64,000 nucleotides of DNA from positions 124,001 to 188,000 of the forward strand of contig CAZWHW010000001.1 of assembly GCA_964633815.1 (NCBI GenBank), read 5' to 3'. Source of the stretch: CALKZN01 sp964633815 (GTDB lineage: Bacteria > Pseudomonadota > Gammaproteobacteria > Arenicellales > Arenicellaceae). Numbering within the stretch: the stretch's first letter is position 1; each line of letters begins with the position of its first letter. Below are positions 35,184-44,145 of the stretch, one piece after another. Made by a program: the position numbers and the translations under genes. A model generated the notes under the pieces. The model was not told where the DNA came from, did not search any database, and saw only the letters and a program-made list of their open reading frames with translations.

Positions 35184-36062
35184 TTAATTATCCAGATTCT
35201 TACCAATCATTTTGATAAGTATTATTGCAACAACATTAGCCAGAATGATGGCGAAAACGGCACCCGCAGAAGCAGCACCAACATCAAAATTGAGTAGAGC
35301 TTCAGTGAAAATCAAGAAAGCTAGGTTGGTACTATCAGTACCAGGACCACCTGACGTTGTAGTAAAAATTTCAGCAAAAATACTTAATAAAAAGATAACT
35401 TCAATCAATATAACGACGGCAATTGAACGAGCCATATGCGGCAAATACAAATATCGTAATTGCTGTAAGTAGGTTGCTCCATCCATTCGAGAAGCTTCAA
35501 GTTGCTCTCTATCCATCGATTGCAATGCAGTAATAAAAATCAAACATGCAAATGGCATCCATTGCCAACTAATCATCATAATAATAGAAGCAAGCGGTAC
35601 GTCCGTTAACCAATCAATTGGAGTTAAGCCAAAAAATGTTGAAATCTGTGCGAACACACCATAAATGGGATTCATCATCATATGCTTCCATAGCAAAGCA
35701 TTTACAGTTGGCATCACAAAAAATGGTGAAATCAATAAAACCCTAACAAAAGCTTGGCCTGGAAAAGGACTGTTTATGAGTAACGCGATTGCCAAACCAA
35801 GACCAACAGTGATTATGATCACGCTAGTTATCAGGATTAGAGTGTTAAAAACTGAATCTAAAAAAGCAGGATTAGTAACAAAGAAACTATAATTTTCCCA
35901 ACCCGCAAAACCAGTAACATCAGGAGATAGCAAGTTGTAACGGATGAATGAGAAATAGATTGTCATTACTAATGGCACTAACATCCATATCAGTAGAGTG
36001 ACAACAGCAGGACTCATTAATAGCCGTGGCATGAATCTGCTTTCAGTTTTCGTATTTGGCAT
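35184..36062 (-). CDS. ABC importer permease, MalF-type
   Basis: First permease of the importer. The 292-residue protein has six hydrophobic segments and the EAA loop LEASRMDGATYLQQLRYLYL near 200. The first helix follows a short basic N-terminus (RFMPRLLMSPAV). Together with the MalG-type subunit it would form the channel. It lies 165 bases after the binding-protein gene, and that spacer holds a strong hairpin that may lower permease expression relative to the binding protein. Confidence 0.92.
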   Translation of the reverse strand: MPNTKTESRFMPRLLMSPAVVTLLIWMLVPLVMTIYFSFIRYNLLSPDVTGFAGWENYSFFVTNPAFLDSVFNTLILITSVIIITVGLGLAIALLINSPFPGQAFVRVLLISPFFVMPTVNALLWKHMMMNPIYGVFAQISTFFGLTPIDWLTDVPLASIIMMISWQWMPFACLIFITALQSMDREQLEASRMDGATYLQQLRYLYLPHMARSIAVVILIEVIFLLSIFAEIFTTTSGGPGTDSTNLAFLIFTEALLNFDVGAASAGAVFAIILANVVAIILIKMIGKNLDN

Positions 36063-36155
36063 GAGTATATTTACATTCCAGGTAGGGTCAAAAAAAACAC
36101 TATTCCATAATTACAATAAATTGAACTTGGAATAATGCTTATATTCAAAGTTGTT

Positions 36156-36192
36156 CCTTAGTAGAGAAAATACAAGACTTTCTCTACTAAGG
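36156..36192. promoter_or_regulatory. Intercistronic hairpin between binding-protein and permease genes
   Basis: A perfect 14-base stem (CCTTAGTAGAGAAA with TTTCTCTACTAAGG) around nine bases, 36 bases past the binding-protein stop. Such elements protect the upstream part of ABC messages and limit read-through, giving excess binding protein. There is no U-tract. Confidence 0.6.
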
Positions 36193-36227
36193 GTTTTACA
36201 ACAAAGCTTTACAAATACAACTTGTAC

Positions 36228-37541
36228 TTAGTAATACTTAGCTTTTTTCATTGCTCGATCTGCAGCCGTTTGCGACTTAGCAAGAGCATCTTTTACAGAA
36301 ATGGATCCCGCTAATGCAGCACTCATTTGTTGGCCCACAGCAACACCAATTGCTTGGAATTCTGGGATTGCAGCAAACTGAACGCCTACATATGGAGATT
36401 TGTTGAAAGTGCTGTCATTTGGATTAGCACTTTTAATTGCTGCCAATTCAGCTGATGCAAATTTCGCAGCCGCAACAAACTTCGGATTTTCATACGTTGA
36501 AGTACGAGTTCCTGTAGGAACTTTTCCCCAACCTAATTTACCGCCAACCAATTTAATGTAATCTTTGGATGTTGCCCACTCAAGAAACTTCGTAGCTTCT
36601 GCTGTTTTCTGTGAAGACGCAGGAATAGCTAGAGACCAAGCCCATAACCAGTTTTTACCTTTAGAAGTCTTCTTAGAAGGAGCTTGAGCAAATGCAACTT
36701 TATCCGCAACCTTACTTTGACCTGGATCAGTAATAAAAGATGCTGCGATAGTTGCATCTATCCACATGCCACATTTGCCTTCGTTGAAAAGAGCAAGAAT
36801 TTCATTAAAACTATTGTTAGCCGATCCAGGAGGGCCATACTTAGTTAAAAGATCAACATAAAAACTAACTGCTGATTCCCATTCTGGAGAGTCAAGCTGT
36901 GGTTTCCAATCTGCGCCAAACCATTGAGCACCGTAGCTGTTTGCTAACGTTGTAAGGAATGCCATGTTATCACCCCAACCTGGCTTGCCACGTAAGCAAA
37001 TACCAAAAACGCCTTGTGATGGGTTGTGAATACCTTTTACAATTTTTGCAACATCATCCCATGTAGGATTGCTAGGCATATTCAAACCTGCTTTTTCAAC
37101 AAGATCAGAACGATACATAACCATAGAGCTTTCACCATAGAATGGCGCTGCATATAATTTACCATCTGCTGACAAGCCATCTCTAATTGCTGGCAAAATA
37201 TCATCGACAGCATAAGAAGCATCGAATTTCAGCTCTTTAAGCCAACCTTTCTTACCCCAAATTGGAGCTTCGTACATACCAATTGTCATGATATCGAACT
37301 GCCCACCTTTAGTGGCGATATCAGTTGTAACTCTTGAACGAAGTACGCCTTCTTCTAAAGTCACCCATTTAAGCTTGATGTCTGGGTTTGCGCTTTCGAA
37401 CTCATTGCTAAGCTTTTGCATTTCAATCATATGACCGTTATTAACTGTAGCAATTACAAGCTCAGTAGCGGCATAAGACATCGATGAGAAAGCAAACATT
37501 GAACCAGCAGCAAGAGTAGTTGCTAATGTTTTTATTTTCAT
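36228..37541 (-). CDS. ABC importer periplasmic binding protein for polyol/sugar
   Basis: Captures the substrate in the periplasm. The 437-residue protein has a signal peptide ending near residue 24 (SMSYAA) and the family-1 binding-protein pattern, with FDIMTIGMYEAPIWGKKGWL near 80-99 and YAAPFYGESSMVMYRSDL near 130. It resembles the SmoE/mannitol-sorbitol group more than MalE. A strong AAAGGAGA precedes the ATG. It is first gene of the importer set binding protein-permease-permease-ATPase-dehydrogenase. Confidence 0.93.
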   Translation of the reverse strand: MKIKTLATTLAAGSMFAFSSMSYAATELVIATVNNGHMIEMQKLSNEFESANPDIKLKWVTLEEGVLRSRVTTDIATKGGQFDIMTIGMYEAPIWGKKGWLKELKFDASYAVDDILPAIRDGLSADGKLYAAPFYGESSMVMYRSDLVEKAGLNMPSNPTWDDVAKIVKGIHNPSQGVFGICLRGKPGWGDNMAFLTTLANSYGAQWFGADWKPQLDSPEWESAVSFYVDLLTKYGPPGSANNSFNEILALFNEGKCGMWIDATIAASFITDPGQSKVADKVAFAQAPSKKTSKGKNWLWAWSLAIPASSQKTAEATKFLEWATSKDYIKLVGGKLGWGKVPTGTRTSTYENPKFVAAAKFASAELAAIKSANPNDSTFNKSPYVGVQFAAIPEFQAIGVAVGQQMSAALAGSISVKDALAKSQTAADRAMKKAKYY

Positions 37542-37840
37542 TTCGTGTTTCTCCTTTGAGATTTATATACTTATATTTATTATTTAAAACTTTATAGATA
37601 GACAAGCTTTTAAGCTTACCATGCATATATGAAAATAAGCGGAGCTTAAAGGTTTTTAAGTTAAATTTATTCTTGACTACCCGAAAATTTTAGCATGACT
37701 TACTGAAAAAATTAATACTGAATTTCTTAACTGTAATACTTAATTGATAATAAAATTTAAATTGTCACAGCTATTGAATAAATTCGATTTGCATAAATTA
37801 TGTATTTTGCTTTTATTTGCATCGCAATCAACTATGCAAA
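37542..37840. other. Leader region of the importer operon
   Basis: A 299-base AT-rich spacer between the kinase stop and the binding-protein start. It contains AAGCTTTTAAGCTT at 37604-37617, a paired-hexamer motif 62 bases before the start codon that might be an operator. No gene was seen. Confidence 0.4.
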
Positions 37841-38803
37841 TTACACCTTCAAATTATTCATAAACGTCATGACCTCTTGCTTAGAAGGCAAATCAGCACC
37901 CTGTCTTGAACAGGTGATTGCTGCCGCAAAAGCAGCGTAGTTCCCTATTTCGCTTAACTTCTCCAGAGAAAGATCCTTAAACCAATTATCAAGACCAAAC
38001 TCTCCGATTAAATCTCCAACTGAATCAAGCAGCGCCGCTTGATAAGTATCTCCAGCGCCCACAGTATCAACCAAATCAATTTGGGGAGTTTGGATATCTA
38101 CTTGCCCCTGACTGCTATATAACGTGCTACCTTCGCCACCCTTAGTTAAGACAGCCAATTTCAAACCAGTTGCCAACCACTTCTTCACCACCTCTTCAGG
38201 ATCAATACTGGGATACATTAAATTTAAATCTTCATCACTAATCTTTAAGATATCAACGAATTGTATTAATTCTTCAACCCTGTTTTGCCAAATTTTCATA
38301 TCTGGCTCAACAATCGCTCTCACATTAGGGTCAAGTGAGATCAAACATAGGCCTGCATATTTTTCTACCAACGAAAGCAACGAATCCGCAGTAGGCTGAG
38401 TGACAATAGTATATGAGCCTAGATGAATGCCCATCGGCATTTCAATCGACAAATCAACATCTTCTAAAGTCAAAGAACGATCGGCAGCTCCTTCCCCTAA
38501 AAATAAATACTCGGGAATACCTTCATCATCTTTCTGAATAAAAGCAACTGTTGTTGGCAATTGTTTCTCAACAATTAACTGTTGAGAAACACCCTCAATT
38601 TTAAGTGCTTCATTTAAACGTTTTCCAAAGATATCAGTTGATAATCCCGTTAATAGGGAAACTGGCTTTCCTAGCCTTGCCAAACCAATAGCTACATTGA
38701 ATGGCGAACCACCAACATGCGCATTTAAAGGAAAATGACATACATTTGATTGCGCATCATCAACAAAAATATCAATTAATGCTTCTCCACAGACTATAAA
38801 CAT
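37841..38803 (-). CDS. PfkB-family carbohydrate kinase, probably fructokinase
   Basis: Phosphorylates a free sugar, here most likely fructose to fructose-6-phosphate. I use the ATG at 38803 (MFIVCGEALIDI); a TTG at 38809 would add two residues. The 320-residue protein has the N-terminal HVGGSPFNVAIGLARLGK near 31-48 and the C-terminal catalytic DTVGAGDTYQAAL. The place between the polyol importer and zwf supports a link from polyol dehydrogenase to glucose-phosphate isomerase. Ribokinase-like alternatives are less likely. Confidence 0.88.
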   Translation of the reverse strand: MFIVCGEALIDIFVDDAQSNVCHFPLNAHVGGSPFNVAIGLARLGKPVSLLTGLSTDIFGKRLNEALKIEGVSQQLIVEKQLPTTVAFIQKDDEGIPEYLFLGEGAADRSLTLEDVDLSIEMPMGIHLGSYTIVTQPTADSLLSLVEKYAGLCLISLDPNVRAIVEPDMKIWQNRVEELIQFVDILKISDEDLNLMYPSIDPEEVVKKWLATGLKLAVLTKGGEGSTLYSSQGQVDIQTPQIDLVDTVGAGDTYQAALLDSVGDLIGEFGLDNWFKDLSLEKLSEIGNYAAFAAAITCSRQGADLPSKQEVMTFMNNLKV

Positions 38804-38809
38804 AACCAA

Positions 38810-39321
38810 CCAACTAAGAGTTTAAAATAAAAATAATATCATTATATGCATTGATAAAAGAGATGTTAATCTAGCGAGAAATATACAAACAAATTTTAAG
38901 TGCATAGTTCTGTACATTTTGAAAGCAAAAACTAACGCAAAAAAATAAGATGCAAACTTAATTAAAACAATAGTTTACACGCAATCATCAATCGCACATC
39001 AATCTGTTTTTTACTTTTATTTTACTATTTACAGGCTCCAAAATAAGCCTTTAAAAACATAATTATATATGCATTTATCAAATCCGTATCAGATTTGTAA
39101 TTTAATACCTTTAAAATAATTAATCACTGAAATGTGATTAATTAAAAACCTGATTTTTTACTTTATTTTTTAATGATTATATTTCATTTCTCCTTTTTTT
39201 GAATAATGTTAATTATGACTGCAAAGAAAGGAGTTATTCTTTATTATTAAAGAAATGGATTTTCGAATTTCATTATCAATCAATTCAACAAGTTCAGTAA
39301 ATAAATACTCTACAAAAACTA
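38810..39321. other. 512-base divergent control region between kinase and zwf
   Basis: Very AT-rich, and must hold promoters in both directions. It contains a strong inverted repeat at 39117-39144. A TGTAATTTAAT at 39096-39106 resembles half of a HexR box, but the rest does not match. No gene was seen. Confidence 0.5.
39117..39144. promoter_or_regulatory. 11-base inverted repeat in the zwf leader
   Basis: TAATTAATCAC and GTGATTAATTA are separated by TGAAAT, about 180 bases before zwf. A palindrome of this kind is a good operator candidate for the divergent kinase and zwf genes. The half-sites are in the reverse order of a CRP site. Confidence 0.5.
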
Positions 39322-40806
39322 ATGACTGATACAAAAAAGACCTTACCCGTAGTAGATTTCGTAATTTTTGGCGGGCATGGTGATCTCGCTCTTAGAAAAA
39401 TAATGCCTGCACTTTATTATTTGTTTTGGCATAAAAATATTGATCCCAACAGTCGCATTTTTTCAACAATTCGCTCTAAAGCTAATAATGATGAACATCG
39501 TGAACTTATCTTATCCAAGTTTCGTGAATATCATCCCGATGACTATTTTTCTGAAGACAGCTGGTCTGCATTTTCCTCCCAACTATTTTGTGTTGAAATG
39601 GATATCACCAATAATAATAGCTATAAAGGATTAGCTAATGAATTGAATAAATTTCCAGATAGAGACAGGATTAACTACCTCTCAACTCCGTCATCATTAT
39701 TTGATGATGTTTGCACAGCTTTGGAAGCTAATGATTTAATCACGCCTAACAGTCGTGTTGTCTTAGAAAAACCTATTGGCCATGACCTTCAATCATTCAG
39801 AGAAGTTGATGATTGTGTTGCAACAAAATTCCCTGAAAAAAGTATCTTTCGAATCGATCATTACCTTGGCAAAGATACTGTACAAAACATACTCGCCCTG
39901 CGCTTCTCAAACACTTTGTTTATGCCTTTATGGAACAGTAAAAGCATCGATCATGTGCAAATTACAGTCGCTGAAACCGTAGGAGTAGAAGGCCGCTGGG
40001 GTTATTATGACAAATACGGCGCCATGCGTGACATGGTACAAAATCACTTATTACAACTATTATGTCTGATTGCTATGGAACCGCCACGAAGCTTACATAG
40101 AGACAGCGATAGCGTCCGCAATGAAAAGGTTAAGGTTTTGAGTTCTTTACGCAAAATGGACAGGAGTGAAGTTGCCGAAAAGACCGTGCGCGGTCAATAT
40201 AAAAGCGGTGTTAGTAATGATAAATCTGTTCCAGGCTATCTAGATGATGATAGCAAATCACGTAAGAGTGATACTGAAACATTTGTTGCCTTGCGAGCAG
40301 ATATCGATAATTGGACTTGGAGCGATGTACCTTTTTATCTACGTACTGGCAAACGCATGTCAGGACGCTTCTCAGAAATAGTGATTCAATTTAAAGATAT
40401 TCCTCATTCGATTTTCGCAAATGACGAAAAGCAACTGGAACCAAATAAACTGATTATTCACATTCAACCTGAAGAAAGTATACGCTTACTATTATTGAAT
40501 AAAGTCCCTGGCATAGGAAAAGGCATGCAGCTTCGTCCAGTTGAACTGGAACTCAATGCTGTGGAAAACGACCCTCGCTCACCTTCAGCTTATGAACGCT
40601 TAATACTGGATGTTGTTAAAAATGATGCCACCTTATTTATGCGCCGTGATGAAGTTGAAGCTGCATGGAAATGGGCGGATAATATTCTGGAAACATGGCA
40701 ACAAGATAAAATCTCAGTTAAAAAGTATACTGCAGGTACAGACGGTCCAAATTCAGCTATCGCTTTAATTGAACGTGACGGTAGAAGTTGGCATGAAGAT
40801 GCTTAA
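39322..40806 (+). CDS. zwf: Glucose-6-phosphate 1-dehydrogenase
   Basis: Oxidises glucose-6-phosphate to 6-phosphogluconolactone, the entry to the Entner-Doudoroff and pentose-phosphate routes. The 494-residue protein has the coenzyme-binding start FVIFGGHGDLALRKIMPAL (GxxGDLA form), the active-site FRIDHYLGKDTVQN near 174-187 and a C-terminal substrate domain. Length is normal. It is first gene of zwf-edd-eda-pgl-pgi, followed by edd after 67 bases. Confidence 0.97.
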   Translation: MTDTKKTLPVVDFVIFGGHGDLALRKIMPALYYLFWHKNIDPNSRIFSTIRSKANNDEHRELILSKFREYHPDDYFSEDSWSAFSSQLFCVEMDITNNNSYKGLANELNKFPDRDRINYLSTPSSLFDDVCTALEANDLITPNSRVVLEKPIGHDLQSFREVDDCVATKFPEKSIFRIDHYLGKDTVQNILALRFSNTLFMPLWNSKSIDHVQITVAETVGVEGRWGYYDKYGAMRDMVQNHLLQLLCLIAMEPPRSLHRDSDSVRNEKVKVLSSLRKMDRSEVAEKTVRGQYKSGVSNDKSVPGYLDDDSKSRKSDTETFVALRADIDNWTWSDVPFYLRTGKRMSGRFSEIVIQFKDIPHSIFANDEKQLEPNKLIIHIQPEESIRLLLLNKVPGIGKGMQLRPVELELNAVENDPRSPSAYERLILDVVKNDATLFMRRDEVEAAWKWADNILETWQQDKISVKKYTAGTDGPNSAIALIERDGRSWHEDA

Positions 40807-40873
40807 CTTAAAATACTTCTCCTTCATTAAAATAAAGTTCTTCTTATTTCAAATTACAAGAAGGGGCAATTAG

Positions 40874-42721
40874 ATGCTTCACATAAATAAACAAATTCAA
40901 ACCGTTACAAATAACATCATTGAGCGAAGCAAACCTTCCCGTGATATTTACTTACAACGCATAAACGATGCAGACACAAAAGGTGTTAACAGAACCGCCT
41001 TAGGTTGTAGCAATTTAGCCCATGGTTTTGCTGCTTGTTCTAAAGCTGATAAGGAAACTCTATCTGACGAAATAGTTCCTAATATCGCAATCGTGTCATC
41101 TTATAATGATATGCTCTCTGCCCATCAACCGTATGTCGCCTTTCCTGACATTATTAAACAAGCATTAAAAGAAGTTGGTGCAACTTCACAATTTGCTGGC
41201 GGGGTACCGGCAATGTGTGATGGTGTTACGCAATCACAACCAGGAATGGAACTCAGCCTTTTTAGTCGTGATGTGATTGCTCAAGCAACAGCTATTGCGT
41301 TATCGCACAATATGTTTGATGGCGCCTTGTATCTTGGCATATGCGATAAAATCGTTCCTGGCCTATTGATCGGAGCACTAAGCTTTGGTCATATACCTGC
41401 CGTATTTATCCCTGGTGGGCCAATGCCCTCTGGCATTAGCAATCAACAAAAGGTAAAAGTTCGCCAAGATTTTGCCAAAGGTTTGGTGGGTAAAAAACAA
41501 TTATTGTCATCTGAATCAGCCTCCTATCATAGCCCAGGTACCTGCACTTTTTATGGCACCGCCAATAGCAACCAAATGTTGGTGGAGATAATGGGGCTAC
41601 ACCTTCCTGGTTCTTCATTTGTCACCACGAATACTGCACTTCGTGATGAGTTAACAAAAGCATCATCACGGCAAGTTCTATCGTTGATAGATACAAAATC
41701 CAGTTCGATGGGCATTGGAAAAATGCTAGACGAAAAGAGCTTTGTAAATGCTCTGATTGGGTTACTTACAACTGGAGGCTCAAGCAATCATACCATGCAC
41801 ATTATTGCTATGGCTCGCGCCGCAGGCATTGTGCTGAATTGGCAGGATTTTCATGATCTTTCGCAGGTGATTCCATCACTTACAAAACTGTACCCAAATG
41901 GCAATGCTGATGTTAACCATTTCCACCAATCAGGTGGCATGCCTATTGTCATTAAAGAATTATTAGAGAACGGCTTACTACACAACGATGTAAACACCAT
42001 AATGGGTCAAGGGCTTGATAAGCACTACACTCAATTACCCATATTGGATCCAAAAGACAACACACTGACATGGGAAGAAGCAGTAATAGAAAGTGCTGAT
42101 TCAGAGATTGTTAGCACAGTTGCTAAACCATTCAATAAACAAGGTGGCTTAAGTATTTTGGACGGAAATATTGGTCGCAGTGTAATTAAAACCTCAGCAC
42201 TAAAACCAGAACACCTGTTGATCGAAGCGCCAGCAGAAATATTTAATTCTCAACAAGAACTGGATATTGCCTACAAAGCAGGTCAACTAAATAAAGATTT
42301 TGTAGCTATAGTACGTTACCAAGGGCCAAAATCTAATGGCATGCCTGAACTACATGGCTTATTGCCAGTGCTTGGTCTGCTACAAGACGAGGGTTATAAG
42401 ATTGCGATAGTAACTGATGGTAGAATGTCTGGTGCTTCAGGCAAGGTGGCATCAGCGATTCACATGACTCCCGAAGCTTACGAAGGAGGAACTCTTGCAA
42501 AGATAAAACAAGGTGATCTCATTCGTTTAGATGTCGAAAATAAAAGTGTTGAATTACTCGTTGATGCAGAAGAATTAGCCAAGCGTGAAATCGATACACC
42601 TGATTTAATAAACAACCGTTTTGCTATGGGAAGAGATCTTTTTTCTTCATTACGCCAAAGTGTTTCTGGCGCAGAAGAAGGAGCATCAATCTTTAGTTTA
42701 CCGGGTCAAGAAAAATCATAA
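40874..42721 (+). CDS. edd: Phosphogluconate dehydratase
   Basis: Dehydrates 6-phosphogluconate to 2-keto-3-deoxy-6-phosphogluconate, a defining Entner-Doudoroff enzyme. The 615-residue IlvD/Edd protein carries GVPAMCDGVTQSQPGMELS near 115-133 with an iron-sulfur ligand cysteine, LGICDKIVPG near 155, and the C-terminal VTDGRMSGASGK. An AAGGGG stretch precedes the ATG. It is followed by eda after 31 bases. Confidence 0.97.
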   Translation: MLHINKQIQTVTNNIIERSKPSRDIYLQRINDADTKGVNRTALGCSNLAHGFAACSKADKETLSDEIVPNIAIVSSYNDMLSAHQPYVAFPDIIKQALKEVGATSQFAGGVPAMCDGVTQSQPGMELSLFSRDVIAQATAIALSHNMFDGALYLGICDKIVPGLLIGALSFGHIPAVFIPGGPMPSGISNQQKVKVRQDFAKGLVGKKQLLSSESASYHSPGTCTFYGTANSNQMLVEIMGLHLPGSSFVTTNTALRDELTKASSRQVLSLIDTKSSSMGIGKMLDEKSFVNALIGLLTTGGSSNHTMHIIAMARAAGIVLNWQDFHDLSQVIPSLTKLYPNGNADVNHFHQSGGMPIVIKELLENGLLHNDVNTIMGQGLDKHYTQLPILDPKDNTLTWEEAVIESADSEIVSTVAKPFNKQGGLSILDGNIGRSVIKTSALKPEHLLIEAPAEIFNSQQELDIAYKAGQLNKDFVAIVRYQGPKSNGMPELHGLLPVLGLLQDEGYKIAIVTDGRMSGASGKVASAIHMTPEAYEGGTLAKIKQGDLIRLDVENKSVELLVDAEELAKREIDTPDLINNRFAMGRDLFSSLRQSVSGAEEGASIFSLPGQEKS

Positions 42722-42752
42722 TTTTCTTAACACAGCAAATAGGAAAAACCCT

Positions 42753-43394
42753 ATGAAAAGCACACCATTAACACCAACTGAAATTATGTCTGTATCACCT
42801 ATTATTCCTGTGATAGAAATTAGTGATATCAATCATTCAATAGACCTTGCTAATGCCTTAATTGCTGGTGGAATCAATGTATTGGAGATTACCTTAAGAA
42901 CTGAAGCAGCTCTTGACGCCATTAACCTAATTGCAAAAGAACTACCTGAAGCAGTTGTAGGTGCTGGCACAGTCCTCAACACCGCCGATTTAAGCAAAGT
43001 CCGTGATGCTGGAGCTCAGTTTGCAATTAGCCCAGGATGTACCAATTCCTTATTGAAAGGTGCCACTGATATGAATTTCCCATTGATTCCTGGCGTGGCA
43101 TCCGGTTCAGAAATTATGAATGGTCTTGAATTAGGCTACACTAATTTCAAATTATTCCCAGCAACAAGCGTGGGGGGAATACCATTGTTAAAGTCTTTTA
43201 ACGGACCTTTTCAACAAGTTAAGTTTTGCCCCACCGGCGGCATCAATGAAAACAATTTTTTAGACTTTCTAGCTTTAGACAATGTCCTTTGTGCTGGCGG
43301 TAGCTGGATTGCTCCAACAAAACTAGTGCAAGCAAGAGACTTTAACGCAATTACGGAAATCACCTCAAAAGCATTAGCTAAGCTCAAGAAATAA
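42753..43394 (+). CDS. eda: KDPG aldolase
   Basis: Cleaves 2-keto-3-deoxy-6-phosphogluconate to pyruvate and glyceraldehyde-3-phosphate. I use the ATG at 42753, which has AGGAAAA eight bases upstream and starts right after edd; a longer frame would overlap edd. The 213-residue protein shows LEITLRTEAALDAI with the catalytic glutamate, VGAGTVLN, FAISPGC, and TNFKLFPATSVGG with the Schiff-base lysine. It is third gene of the ED operon. Confidence 0.97.
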   Translation: MKSTPLTPTEIMSVSPIIPVIEISDINHSIDLANALIAGGINVLEITLRTEAALDAINLIAKELPEAVVGAGTVLNTADLSKVRDAGAQFAISPGCTNSLLKGATDMNFPLIPGVASGSEIMNGLELGYTNFKLFPATSVGGIPLLKSFNGPFQQVKFCPTGGINENNFLDFLALDNVLCAGGSWIAPTKLVQARDFNAITEITSKALAKLKK

Positions 43395-43421
43395 ACACTT
43401 ATTTAATCTCCAAATGAAAAA

Positions 43422-44123
43422 ATGAAACCAACAAACATTAATAAACAGTGGACTATATTTCCTGACGCTACGACTGTAGCTCACGAAGCCTGTGAGTTAA
43501 TTAAACGTGTTGCGAATAATGCTATTGAAACGAAAGGACTATTCCGTATCGCTTTAGCAGGAGGAACTACACCAGGAAAGATTTATCAGATGTTAGCTAA
43601 AGAAACTTATGACTGGTCGAAATGGGAGTTCTTCCTTGGCGATGAACGTTGCTTGCCTGTTGACTCTGAAGAACGAAATAGCCAAATGGCAATGAGAACT
43701 TGGTTAAGCCATATTGATGTGCCAAATGACAATATCTATTTTATAGCCTCGGAACTTGGAGCTAAACAAGCTGCTGAACGCTATGCCCAAACAATTAAAA
43801 ATAAAATACCTTTTGATATGGTTTTGCTAGGCATGGGAGAAGATGGACATACTGCTAGCTTATTCCCAGGTCATGTGCATAATGAAGATGAACTTACTCA
43901 TAGTATTCATGATGCACCAAAGCCGCCATCAGAACGAGTCAGCATGAGCGCATCAACTTTAAGCAACTCGACTAATGTGCTGATTATAGTCACTGGGGCA
44001 GGAAAAAGAGACAGTGTTAAATCCTGGGAAAATGGTGAACCATTACCTATAGCGCAGATATCTGCATTAGAAAACCTGACTGTCATGTTAGATGAAGCAG
44101 CCAGCCCTTCTGTTCAAAAATAA
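43422..44123 (+). CDS. pgl: 6-phosphogluconolactonase
   Basis: Hydrolyses 6-phosphogluconolactone to 6-phosphogluconate, between Zwf and Edd. The 233-residue protein of the DevB/SOL group has IALAGGTTPGKIYQML near 41-56, WEFFLGDERCLPVD near 66-79 and GMGEDGHTASLFPGH near 139-153. It is fourth in the operon and starts 27 bases after eda. Confidence 0.96.
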   Translation: MKPTNINKQWTIFPDATTVAHEACELIKRVANNAIETKGLFRIALAGGTTPGKIYQMLAKETYDWSKWEFFLGDERCLPVDSEERNSQMAMRTWLSHIDVPNDNIYFIASELGAKQAAERYAQTIKNKIPFDMVLLGMGEDGHTASLFPGHVHNEDELTHSIHDAPKPPSERVSMSASTLSNSTNVLIIVTGAGKRDSVKSWENGEPLPIAQISALENLTVMLDEAASPSVQK

Positions 44124-44145
44124 TCAATCAAAGAATCTAAATAGC

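Noticed and set aside
39096..39110. Possible HexR box upstream of zwf
   Set aside because: Only the first half fits the consensus and the second half lacks the TACA end, so a site cannot be supported.
39117..39144. Possible CRP site
   Set aside because: The half-sites read TCAC...GTGA, the reverse order of the TGTGA...TCACA needed by CRP.
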